From Actinomycetes bacterium (GTDB lineage: Bacteria > Actinomycetota > Actinomycetes > Actinomycetales > Cellulomonadaceae): 13,185 bases of DNA. The position numbers were made by a program, and so were the translations under genes. Shown in pieces: positions 1-6,365 of this stretch (the stretch's first letter is position 1; each line of letters starts with the position of its first letter). The DNA is taken from the NCBI GenBank assembly GCA_023428465.1, contig JAEYXM010000165.1:1-13185 (forward strand), written 5' to 3'. The notes beneath the pieces were generated by a model that made no database searches, had not been told where the DNA came from, and worked only from the letters and a program-made list of their open reading frames with translations.

Positions 1-39
1 GGTCAGCGCCGCGGCGCGGGTGAGTCGTCGTGTTCGCAT
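1..39 (-). CDS. Possible 5' end of a leftward gene for an exported protein (partial)
   Basis: On the minus strand an ATG at 39 opens a frame that runs off the window edge after 13 codons, MRTRRLTRAAALT. A basic stretch followed by small and hydrophobic residues is how many secreted or lipoprotein precursors begin, so this may be a signal peptide start; only the n-region is visible. No Shine-Dalgarno is seen. A weak -10-like hexamer (AATCGT on the minus strand, 51-46) lies 6 nt before the ATG, the same spacing as the other leaderless starts in this window. A short palindrome covers it (see 42-55). The gene would be divergent from clpB. Thirteen codons cannot identify a family, and chance is a real alternative. 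Confidence 0.35.
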   Translation of the reverse strand, partial: MRTRRLTRAAALT

Positions 40-41
40 GA

Positions 42-55
42 GTGGACGATTCCAC
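42..55. promoter_or_regulatory. Inverted repeat, possible operator of the leftward gene
   Basis: GTGGA (42-46), a 4-nt centre CGAT, and TCCAC (51-55) form a perfect 5-bp inverted repeat. It lies 3 nt upstream of the putative ATG at 39 and covers the candidate -10 for that gene. That position would suit a repressor site, but the arms are short and I cannot name a cognate regulator. Confidence 0.3.
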
Positions 56-90
56 AGTCTCCGGGTCGGCGCGCCGCTCCCGGCAGTCGA

Positions 91-124
91 GACCGGGGTT
101 CGTTGCGAGACCGCAACCCCGGTC
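91..124. repeat. Strong inverted repeat with two competing hairpins upstream of clpB
   Basis: GACCGGGGTT (91-100) and AACCCCGGTC (115-124) are perfect 10-bp inverted arms around a 14-nt loop. A second hairpin, GTTGCG (102-107) with CGCAAC (112-117) and loop AGAC, shares bases 115-117 with the larger stem, so the two cannot form together. There is no T-tract on either side. The site lies between apparently divergent genes, so a plain terminator is not the obvious role. A protein-binding site, or a structure in an upstream transcript, is equally possible. Confidence 0.5.
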
Positions 125-143
125 GCCCGCTCGCACCGATGAA

Positions 144-164
144 GTTGAGTGACGTAGACTCAAG
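144..164. promoter_or_regulatory. HAIR element (HspR operator) upstream of clpB
   Basis: GTTGAGT (144-150), seven spacer bases, then ACTCAAG (158-164). The HspR-associated inverted repeat of actinobacteria is CTTGAGT-N7-ACTCAAG, so this matches all but the first base, with the exact spacer length. A TANNNT hexamer (TAGACT, 155-160) lies inside the element and could be the clpB -10, placing transcription start near 167. HspR bound here would then block polymerase, with release on heat or unfolded-protein stress. HspR control of clpB is known in actinobacteria; the promoter position is my inference. No good -35 is visible. Confidence 0.85.
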
Positions 165-192
165 TCTGTTCCCGTCGTCAGGACCCGTCGCC

Positions 193-198
193 AGGAGG
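193..198 (+). promoter_or_regulatory. Shine-Dalgarno of clpB
   Basis: AGGAGG lies 10 nt before the ATG at 209 and supports that start. clpB therefore has a true leader, unlike most genes in this window. Confidence 0.7.
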
Positions 199-208
199 CG
201 TCCGCCGC

Positions 209-2878
209 ATGGAGCCGAAGTTCACCACCAAGTCGTCCGAGGCGATCGCCGCGGCCCTGCAGGCGGCCGCGTCCGCCGGCAACCCCCAGCTCGAGCCGGT
301 CCACCTGCTCGAGGCGCTCCTCGCCCAGCCCGGTGGGGTCGCCGTCGGGCTGCTGGACGCCGTCGGCGTGGACCGCGCGGCGCTCGCGCGGCGCGCCGCC
401 GCGATCCGGGCGACGCTCCCGACGGCGTCGGGCGGTTCGGTCGCCGAGCCCTCCGTCTCGCGCGCGACGAGCGCCGTCATCACCGCCGCCGGGTCGGAGG
501 CCCGCGCCCTGGGCGACGAGTACGTGTCCGCCGAGCACCTGCTCATGGGCATCGCGGCCGGATCGTCGCCCGCGGCCGAGGCGCTCGCCGCCGTGGGCGC
601 GACCCGCGACGCCCTGGCCGCCGCGCTGCCCGCCGTCCGCGGCTCCGCGCGCGTCACCGGTCCCGACCCGGAGGGCACCTACAAGGCGCTCGAGCAGTAC
701 GGCATCGACCTCACCGCCGCCGCGCGCGAGGGGCGGCTCGACCCCGTCATCGGCCGCGACGCGGAGATCCGGCGCGTCGTCCAGGTGCTCTCGCGACGGA
801 CCAAGAACAACCCCGTCCTCATCGGCGAGCCCGGCGTCGGCAAGACGGCCGTCGTCGAGGGGCTCGCCCAGCGCATCGTCGACGGCGACGTCCCCGAGTC
901 GCTGCGCGGCAAGCGGCTCGTCGCGCTCGACCTTGCCTCGATGGTCGCGGGCGCCAAGTACCGCGGCGAGTTCGAGGAGCGGCTCAAGGCCGTGCTCACC
1001 GAGATCAAGGACGCCGAGGGTCAGGTCGTCACCTTCATCGACGAGCTGCACACCGTCGTCGGCGCAGGGTCGGCCGAGGGCAGCATGGATGCGGGCAACA
1101 TGCTCAAGCCCATGCTCGCGCGCGGCGAGCTGCGCCTCGTCGGCGCGACGACGCTCGACGAGTTCCGTGAGCGCATCGAGAAGGACCCGGCGCTCGAGCG
1201 GCGCTTCCAGCAGGTCTTCGTCGGCGAGCCGAGCGTCGAGGACACCGTCGCCATCCTGCGGGGCATCGCCCCGAAGTACGAGGCGCACCACAAGGTGACG
1301 ATCTCCGACGCCGCGCTCGTCGCCGCCGCGACCCTCAGCGACCGGTACATCCCGGGGCGCCAGCTCCCCGACAAGGCGATCGACCTCGTCGACGAGGCGG
1401 CCTCCCGCCTGCGCATGGAGCTCGACTCGTCCCCGGTCGAGATCGACCAGCTGCAGCGCGCCGTCACGCGCCTGGAGATGGAGGAGTCCTACCTGTCGGA
1501 GGCGTCCGACGCCGACGACGCCTCGCGCGAGCGCCTCGAGCGACTGCGGGCCGAGCTCGCGGACCGGCGCGAGGAGCTCGCCGCGCTGACGGCCCGCTGG
1601 GAAGCCGAGAAGGCGGGCTCGAACCGGCTCGGCGACCTGCGGGTGCGCCTCGACGAGCTGCGTACCGCGTTCGACAAGGCGTACCGCGACGGCGACTACG
1701 AGACGGCGGCGCGCTTGCAGAACGGCGAGATCCCCGCGGTCGAGCGCGAGATCGCCGCGGCCGAGCAGGCCCAGGAGGAGCGCGGCTCGTCCGGCCCGGC
1801 CGAAGGTGGTGATGCCGACCCCTCTGCCCGCCCCTCTGCCGGCCCGGCGGCCCCGGTCGAGGCGCCGATGATCGCGGAGAAGGTCGGCCCCGACGAGATC
1901 GCCGAGGTCGTCTCGGCGTGGACCGGCATCCCGACGGGTCGCCTCCTCGAGGGCGAGACGGCGAAGCTGCTGCGCATGGAGGACGTCATCGGCGAGCGGC
2001 TGATCGGCCAGCGCCGTGCCGTGCGGTCGGTGTCGGACGCCGTGCGTCGCGCACGGGCCGGGATCTCCGACCCCGACCGGCCGACCGGCTCGTTCCTGTT
2101 CCTCGGGCCGACGGGTGTCGGCAAGACCGAGCTCGCGAAGGCGCTCGCGGACTTCCTGTTCGACGACGAGCGGGCGATGGTCCGGATCGACATGTCGGAG
2201 TACTCGGAGAAGCACACGGTCGCCCGGCTCGTCGGCGCCCCGCCCGGGTACGTCGGGTACGAGGAGGGCGGTCAGCTCACCGAGGCCGTGCGGCGTCGGC
2301 CCTACTCGGTGGTGCTCCTCGACGAGGTGGAGAAGGCCCACCCGGAGGTCTTCGACATCCTGCTGCAGGTGCTCGACGACGGGCGCCTCACCGACGGCCA
2401 GGGCCGCACGGTCGACTTCCGCAACGTGATCCTCGTGCTCACGTCGAACCTCGGCTCGGCGTTCCTCGTGGACCCGACGCTCGACGAGGGCGCCAAGCGC
2501 GACGCCGTCATGGCGGCCGTGCGCGCCGCGTTCAAGCCGGAGTTCCTCAACCGGCTCGACGACGTGGTCGTGTTCGACGCACTCGGCCTGAGCGAGCTGG
2601 GCTCGATCGTCGACCTGCAGATCGCGCGCCTGGCCCCACGTCTCGCGGACCGGCGCCTCACGCTCGACGTGACGCCGGCCGCCCGGGAGTGGCTGGCGCT
2701 CGAGGGTTACGACCCGTCCTACGGCGCGCGGCCGCTGCGGCGGCTCGTGCAGCGGGAGATCGGCGACCGGCTGGCGCGCATGCTCCTCGCGGGCGAGGCC
2801 GCCCCGGGCTCGACGGTGGTGGTCGACCGCGTCGAGGAGGTCGCGGACGGCTCGGGGCTCGTCCTGCGCGCCGTCTGA
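209..2878 (+). CDS. clpB: ATP-dependent disaggregase chaperone ClpB
   Basis: ClpB is a cytosolic hexameric AAA+ machine that threads aggregated proteins through its pore with help from DnaK. At 889 aa it is a little longer than usual (about 850-870). It has a Clp N-domain (about 1-145). NBD1 has Walker A GEPGVGKT (206-213), pore loop KYRG (250-253) and Walker B ending in D278 E279. A coiled-coil middle domain spans about 405-524. NBD2 has Walker A GPTGVGKT (633-640), pore loop GYVGY (680-684), Walker B with D705 E706, sensor-1 N747, arginine finger R782 and sensor-2 GAR (839-841). All catalytic residues are present. The extra length is a Gly/Ala/Pro-rich linker at about 525-552, between the middle domain and NBD2. 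The gene stands alone, with a HAIR operator (144-164) upstream, so it is probably heat-inducible through HspR. There is no ClpP-docking loop to suggest ClpC or ClpA. Confidence 0.97.
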   Translation: MEPKFTTKSSEAIAAALQAAASAGNPQLEPVHLLEALLAQPGGVAVGLLDAVGVDRAALARRAAAIRATLPTASGGSVAEPSVSRATSAVITAAGSEARALGDEYVSAEHLLMGIAAGSSPAAEALAAVGATRDALAAALPAVRGSARVTGPDPEGTYKALEQYGIDLTAAAREGRLDPVIGRDAEIRRVVQVLSRRTKNNPVLIGEPGVGKTAVVEGLAQRIVDGDVPESLRGKRLVALDLASMVAGAKYRGEFEERLKAVLTEIKDAEGQVVTFIDELHTVVGAGSAEGSMDAGNMLKPMLARGELRLVGATTLDEFRERIEKDPALERRFQQVFVGEPSVEDTVAILRGIAPKYEAHHKVTISDAALVAAATLSDRYIPGRQLPDKAIDLVDEAASRLRMELDSSPVEIDQLQRAVTRLEMEESYLSEASDADDASRERLERLRAELADRREELAALTARWEAEKAGSNRLGDLRVRLDELRTAFDKAYRDGDYETAARLQNGEIPAVEREIAAAEQAQEERGSSGPAEGGDADPSARPSAGPAAPVEAPMIAEKVGPDEIAEVVSAWTGIPTGRLLEGETAKLLRMEDVIGERLIGQRRAVRSVSDAVRRARAGISDPDRPTGSFLFLGPTGVGKTELAKALADFLFDDERAMVRIDMSEYSEKHTVARLVGAPPGYVGYEEGGQLTEAVRRRPYSVVLLDEVEKAHPEVFDILLQVLDDGRLTDGQGRTVDFRNVILVLTSNLGSAFLVDPTLDEGAKRDAVMAAVRAAFKPEFLNRLDDVVVFDALGLSELGSIVDLQIARLAPRLADRRLTLDVTPAAREWLALEGYDPSYGARPLRRLVQREIGDRLARMLLAGEAAPGSTVVVDRVEEVADGSGLVLRAV

Positions 2879-2947
2879 CGCGTCGGTGAAGGCGCTGACC
2901 GATCCGCTGACGGGGCTCGCCGTCGCGCGGCCTGCTGGCGTTGCCCT

Positions 2948-2982
2948 CGGATCGCGGCCGGACCGCACCCGGATCGCGACCG
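2948..2982. repeat. Short direct repeat upstream of the phosphorylase operon
   Basis: CGGATCGCGGCCG (2948-2960) recurs as CGGATCGCGACCG (2970-2982): 12 of 13 bases match, at a 22-bp period, about two helical turns. It ends 21 bp before the LacI-type palindrome. It could be a tandem binding site for an activator, or a chance product of a GC-rich sequence. Confidence 0.3.
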
Positions 2983-3003
2983 AGCCGTGACCGTCCGCCC
3001 TGG

Positions 3004-3015
3004 GTAAGCGCTTAC
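3004..3015. promoter_or_regulatory. LacI-family operator (12-bp perfect palindrome)
   Basis: GTAAGCGCTTAC is a perfect palindrome with the central CG typical of LacI/GalR-family sites, and it closely resembles the Bacillus cre consensus. It begins 33 bp upstream of the HAD start codon and overlaps the -35/spacer zone of the promoter whose -10 is at 3025-3030, a repressing position. The likely inducer is the disaccharide (or a derivative) cleaved by the GH65 enzyme downstream. No LacI-type gene lies in the window, so the regulator must be encoded elsewhere. Confidence 0.8.
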
Positions 3016-3024
3016 ATTCCCGCG

Positions 3025-3030
3025 TATCCT
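3025..3030 (+). promoter_or_regulatory. -10 hexamer of the HAD-GH65 operon (leaderless)
   Basis: TATCCT fits the actinobacterial TANNNT -10. Six bases separate it from the GTG at 3037, so transcription should start on or next to the start codon. No Shine-Dalgarno precedes this GTG. No clear -35 is visible, which suits a regulated promoter. Confidence 0.65.
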
Positions 3031-3036
3031 CGTCAC

Positions 3037-3810
3037 GTGCCCCCCGAGATCCGCGCTGTGCTCTTCGACCTCGACGGCGTGCTGACGCCCACGGCCGAGG
3101 TCCACATGCGTGCGTGGCAGCGGATGTTCGACGAGTTCTTCGCCGCCCAGGCGGTGACGCCGCCGTACACGGAGGCCGACTACTTCGCCTACGTCGACGG
3201 CAAGCCGCGCTACGACGGGGTGCGCGCGATGCTCGCGTCGCGCGGCATCGTCCTGCCCGAGGGTGGCCCGGCGGACCCCGGTGACGCCCTCACGGTGTGC
3301 GGTCTCGGCAACCGGAAGAACGTCATGGTGAACCGGCTGCTCGATGACGAGGGCATCGTCGCCTACCCGGGGTCGGTGGAGCTCGTGGACCGCCTCGAGG
3401 CCCTCGGGGTCCCGATGGCGGTCGTCTCGAGCTCGCGCAACGCCCCGATGGTCCTGGAGGCGGCGGGCCTCGCGGGGCGGTTCCCGGTCGTCGTCGACGG
3501 GGTCGTCGCCGCGCGCGAGCACCTCCCGGGAAAGCCGGCGCCGGACACGTTCAGTCACGCCGCCCGCCTCCTCGGTGTCGAGGACGCGCACGCTGCAGTC
3601 GTGGAGGATGCCATCTCCGGGGTCACGGCGGGGCGGGCCGGCGGCTTCGGGCTCGTGGTGGGCGTGGACCGCGGGGTGGGGGCGCAGGCCCTCATCGATG
3701 CGGGGGCGGATGTCGTTGTCAGTGACCTACGAGAACTGGTGGAGCAGTGGCCCGCACCTTCAACGACCTCATGGACCGACTCCGCTTCCCCGTCGACCCC
3801 TGGCGGCTGA
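3037..3810 (+). CDS. HAD-superfamily beta-phosphoglucomutase-like enzyme
   Basis: This 257-aa enzyme probably isomerises beta-glucose 1-phosphate to glucose 6-phosphate in the cytosol. HAD motif I is DLDGVLT (11-17) with nucleophile D11 and acid/base D13. Motif II is SSS (131-133), motif III is K166 in GKPAPD, and motif IV is E190-D191 in VEDAISG. A helical cap lies at about 18-105. This is the set seen in the beta-PGM branch that accompanies GH65 phosphorylases. The frame is open further upstream, but I choose GTG 3037 because DLDG then sits at residue 11 and a -10 lies 6 nt before it. The 3' end overlaps the GH65 gene by 64 nt, so the last ~20 residues (a Ser/Thr/Pro tail after LRELVEQW) look like read-through beyond the normal fold. 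A general sugar phosphatase is the alternative. Confidence 0.88.
   Translation: MPPEIRAVLFDLDGVLTPTAEVHMRAWQRMFDEFFAAQAVTPPYTEADYFAYVDGKPRYDGVRAMLASRGIVLPEGGPADPGDALTVCGLGNRKNVMVNRLLDDEGIVAYPGSVELVDRLEALGVPMAVVSSSRNAPMVLEAAGLAGRFPVVVDGVVAAREHLPGKPAPDTFSHAARLLGVEDAHAAVVEDAISGVTAGRAGGFGLVVGVDRGVGAQALIDAGADVVVSDLRELVEQWPAPSTTSWTDSASPSTPGG
3738..3744 (+). promoter_or_regulatory. Shine-Dalgarno-like GGTGGAG before the GH65 start
   Basis: GGTGGAG ends 2 nt before GTG 3747, inside the upstream HAD gene. The spacing is tight, but it favours GTG 3747 over the in-frame ATG 3771, which has no purine-rich tract upstream. Coupled translation from the HAD gene is likely. Confidence 0.45.
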
Positions 3811-6233
3811 CGGAGACCGAGTTCGAGGCCGACGACCTCGGCCGCACCGAGACCCTGTTCGCCGTCGGCAACGGGTACCTCGGGATGCGCGGCAACCTCG
3901 AGGAGGGCCGCGACCGCCACACGCACGGGACCTTCATCAACGGGTTCCACGAGACGTGGCCGATCCGGCACGCCGAGACGGCGTACGGCCTTGCGGAGGT
4001 CGGCCAGACGATCGTCAACGTGCCCGACGCGAAGGTCATGCGCCTGTACGTGGACGACGAGCCGCTGCTGCTGTCCGTCGCGGACCTCGTCACCTACGAC
4101 CGGACCCTCGACTTCGCCGAGGGCGTCCTGCGGCGCGACCTGGTCTGGCGCACCCCGGGCGGGAACCGGGTGCGCGTGCGGACCCGGCGCATGGTGTCGT
4201 TCACGGAGCGGCACCTCGCCGTCATGACGTTCGAGGTGACGGTCCTGGACAAGGCAGCGCCCGTCACCGTCTCCTCGCAGGTCATCAACCGTGAGGAGGG
4301 GCTGGACGAGTACCGCTCCACCCCGGTGACGCCGCGCGGCGGCATCGCGGACCCGCGCCGTGCGGAGCTGCCGACGGAGCGCGCGCTCTACCCGGCGATG
4401 CACTGGGGCGGCGAGGACCGCGCCGTGCTGGCGTACCGCTGCGCGAACTCGGCCATGACGCTCGCCGTCGCGGTGGACCACTCGATCGAGACGGAGAACA
4501 CCTTCGAGGTGCTCACGCAGGTCGAGGAGCACATGGCGAAGCAGGTCTTCCGGGTCCGGGCGCAGCCGGACCAGCCGATCGTCATCTCCAAGGTGGTCAG
4601 CTATCACACCTCCCGCGAGGTGCCTCCGCGCGAGCTCGTGGACCGGTGCCGCCGCACCCTCGACCGCGTGAAGGAGGAGGGGGTCGAGCACCAGTTCGTG
4701 GAGCAGCGGGAGTGGCTCGCGGACTTCTGGGCGCGCTCGGACGTGGAGGTCGAGGGCGAGCCGGAGATCCAGCAGGCGGTGCGCTGGAACCTGTTCCAGG
4801 TGGCGCAGGCGGCCGCGCGGGCCGAGGGCACGGGCATTCCTGCGAAGGGTCTGACGGGCAGCGGCTACAGCGGTCACTACTTCTGGGACTCGGAGATCTA
4901 CGTCGTCCCGTTCTTCGTGTACACGACGCCGCTGATCGCCCGGAACGCCCTGCGCTTCCGGTACACGATGCTGCCGGCGGCGGAGCGCCGTGCGGCCGAG
5001 CTCACGGAGCGCGGTGCGCTGTTCCCGTGGCGGACGATCAACGGCGAGGAGGCGTCGGCGTACTACGCGGCGGGAACTGCGCAATACCACATCGACGCGG
5101 ACATCGCGTACGCCGTCAGCAAGTACGTGCGGGCCACGGGCGACGAGGAGTTCCTCGCCCGGGAGGGCATCGACATCCTCGTGCAGACGGCCCGGCTCTG
5201 GGCTGACCTGGGCTTCTGGCGGGGCAAGGGAGAAGGCTCGTTCCACATCCACGGCGTCACGGGGCCGGACGAGTACACGACCGTCGTGAACGACAACCTG
5301 TACACGAACGTCATGGCGCGCTTCAACCTGCGGCGGTCGGCGCAGGCGGTGCGTGAACTCGCCCAGTCCGCGCCGGAGGACTACGCGCGCCTGGTGTCCC
5401 GCCTCGACCTCGACCCGGCGGAGGTCGACGAGTGGGAGCGGGTCGCGGAGGCGGTGGCGATCCCCTTCGACGAGACGCTCGGCATCCACCCGCAGGACTC
5501 ACACTTCCACGAGCGCGAGGTGTGGGACCTGCCGAACACGCCGCCGGAGAAGCGGCCGCTCCTGCTGAACTTCCACCCCCTGGTGATCTACCGGTTCCAG
5601 GTGCTCAAGCAGGCGGACGTCGTCCTGGCGATGTACCTGCAGGGCCGCAGCTTCACCCCGGAGGAGAAGCGCGCGAACTTCGACTACTACGACCCGATCA
5701 CGACGGGCGACTCGACGTTGTCCGCCGTGGTGCAGTCGATCATGGCGGCGGAGGTCGGGTACCACGAGCTCGCCCTGGAGTACTTCCGGGACGCCCTGCT
5801 CGTCGATCTGCAGGACCTGCACGGCAACGCGTCCGACGGCGTGCACGTCGCCTCCGCGGCGGGCGTGTGGGGCGCGGTGGTGAACGGCTTCGGCGGCATG
5901 CGCGACCACTACGGCGAGATCACCCTGGACCCGCGGCTGCCCGTGGGGTGGTCGGGCATCACGTTCCACCTCACGATCCGCGGCTCGCGGCTGCGGGTCG
6001 AGGTGCGCCAGGACGAGGTCCGCCTCGAGATCGAGGCCGGCGAGTCGGTGGACCTCGCCGTCCGCGGCGAGAAGATCGTGGTGCGCGCCGGGGAGCCCGT
6101 GACGGTGCCGCTCGACGGCCAGGGTCCCCGGATCGACGGTGCACCGCGCCCGGTCGCCCTGGAGGGCATGCGCCGCGAGGACGGGTCGATCGTCACCGCC
6201 TCGGTGCCGCACTTCGGCGGCACGAGCGGCTGA
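3747..6233 (+). CDS. Glycoside hydrolase family 65 disaccharide phosphorylase
   Basis: GH65 phosphorylases cleave alpha-glucobioses (maltose, trehalose, kojibiose, nigerose) with phosphate, by inversion, into glucose and beta-glucose 1-phosphate. At 828 aa this has the full family layout: an N-terminal beta-sandwich (about 15-275), a helical linker, an (alpha/alpha)6 barrel (about 340-705) and a small C-terminal beta domain (about 725-800). Visible family blocks are GNGYLGMRGN (41-50), the GIPAKGLTGSGYSGHYFWD stretch (363-381), INGEEASAYY (431-440), GVTGPDEY with catalytic acid E509, and KQADV with K621-Q622 in the phosphate/substrate site. There is no signal peptide, so it is cytosolic. The start is GTG 3747 (ATG 3771 possible). 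The partner mutase upstream would consume beta-G1P. Sequence alone does not fix the substrate: maltose, trehalose and kojibiose all remain open. The LacI operator at 3004-3015 should control it. Confidence 0.93.
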   Translation: MARTFNDLMDRLRFPVDPWRLTETEFEADDLGRTETLFAVGNGYLGMRGNLEEGRDRHTHGTFINGFHETWPIRHAETAYGLAEVGQTIVNVPDAKVMRLYVDDEPLLLSVADLVTYDRTLDFAEGVLRRDLVWRTPGGNRVRVRTRRMVSFTERHLAVMTFEVTVLDKAAPVTVSSQVINREEGLDEYRSTPVTPRGGIADPRRAELPTERALYPAMHWGGEDRAVLAYRCANSAMTLAVAVDHSIETENTFEVLTQVEEHMAKQVFRVRAQPDQPIVISKVVSYHTSREVPPRELVDRCRRTLDRVKEEGVEHQFVEQREWLADFWARSDVEVEGEPEIQQAVRWNLFQVAQAAARAEGTGIPAKGLTGSGYSGHYFWDSEIYVVPFFVYTTPLIARNALRFRYTMLPAAERRAAELTERGALFPWRTINGEEASAYYAAGTAQYHIDADIAYAVSKYVRATGDEEFLAREGIDILVQTARLWADLGFWRGKGEGSFHIHGVTGPDEYTTVVNDNLYTNVMARFNLRRSAQAVRELAQSAPEDYARLVSRLDLDPAEVDEWERVAEAVAIPFDETLGIHPQDSHFHEREVWDLPNTPPEKRPLLLNFHPLVIYRFQVLKQADVVLAMYLQGRSFTPEEKRANFDYYDPITTGDSTLSAVVQSIMAAEVGYHELALEYFRDALLVDLQDLHGNASDGVHVASAAGVWGAVVNGFGGMRDHYGEITLDPRLPVGWSGITFHLTIRGSRLRVEVRQDEVRLEIEAGESVDLAVRGEKIVVRAGEPVTVPLDGQGPRIDGAPRPVALEGMRREDGSIVTASVPHFGGTSG

Positions 6234-6324
6234 CTCGCGGTCCTCGGGGACCCTGCCCGTCCTGGGCGTGTGCACCTCGCACCACCCGGGCCCGGACGCC
6301 CCGTCACCGGTTGTCCGCCAGGCG

Positions 6325-6361
6325 CGTCAGCAGGGCCCGGCCTCGCAGACGGTTGCTGACG
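6325..6361. terminator. Possible bidirectional terminator hairpin between convergent genes
   Basis: CGTCAGCA (6325-6332) pairs with TGCTGACG (6354-6361), 8 bp around a 21-nt loop, 5 nt before the stop codon of the minus-strand gene. A smaller hairpin, GGTCC (6239-6243) with GGACC (6248-6252), follows the GH65 stop directly. Neither has a T-tract. The setting, between two gene ends, fits termination, but the long loop makes this weak. Confidence 0.35.
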
Positions 6362-6365
6362 AACG

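Noticed and set aside
101..211. SigH-type promoter (GGAA...GTT) for clpB
   Set aside because: No GGAA element at suitable spacing; the HAIR element explains regulation better.
2941..3036. Upstream start (TTG 2941) of the HAD gene
   Set aside because: It would add 32 Arg/Pro-rich residues before DLDG and translate through the operator and -10; GTG 3037 fits better.
3555..5489. A long open frame (644 codons) on the minus strand opposite the HAD and GH65 genes
   Set aside because: Its product is rich in Arg, His, Val and Leu without any motif, as expected for the antisense of a GC-rich gene. The plus strand carries full catalytic motifs.
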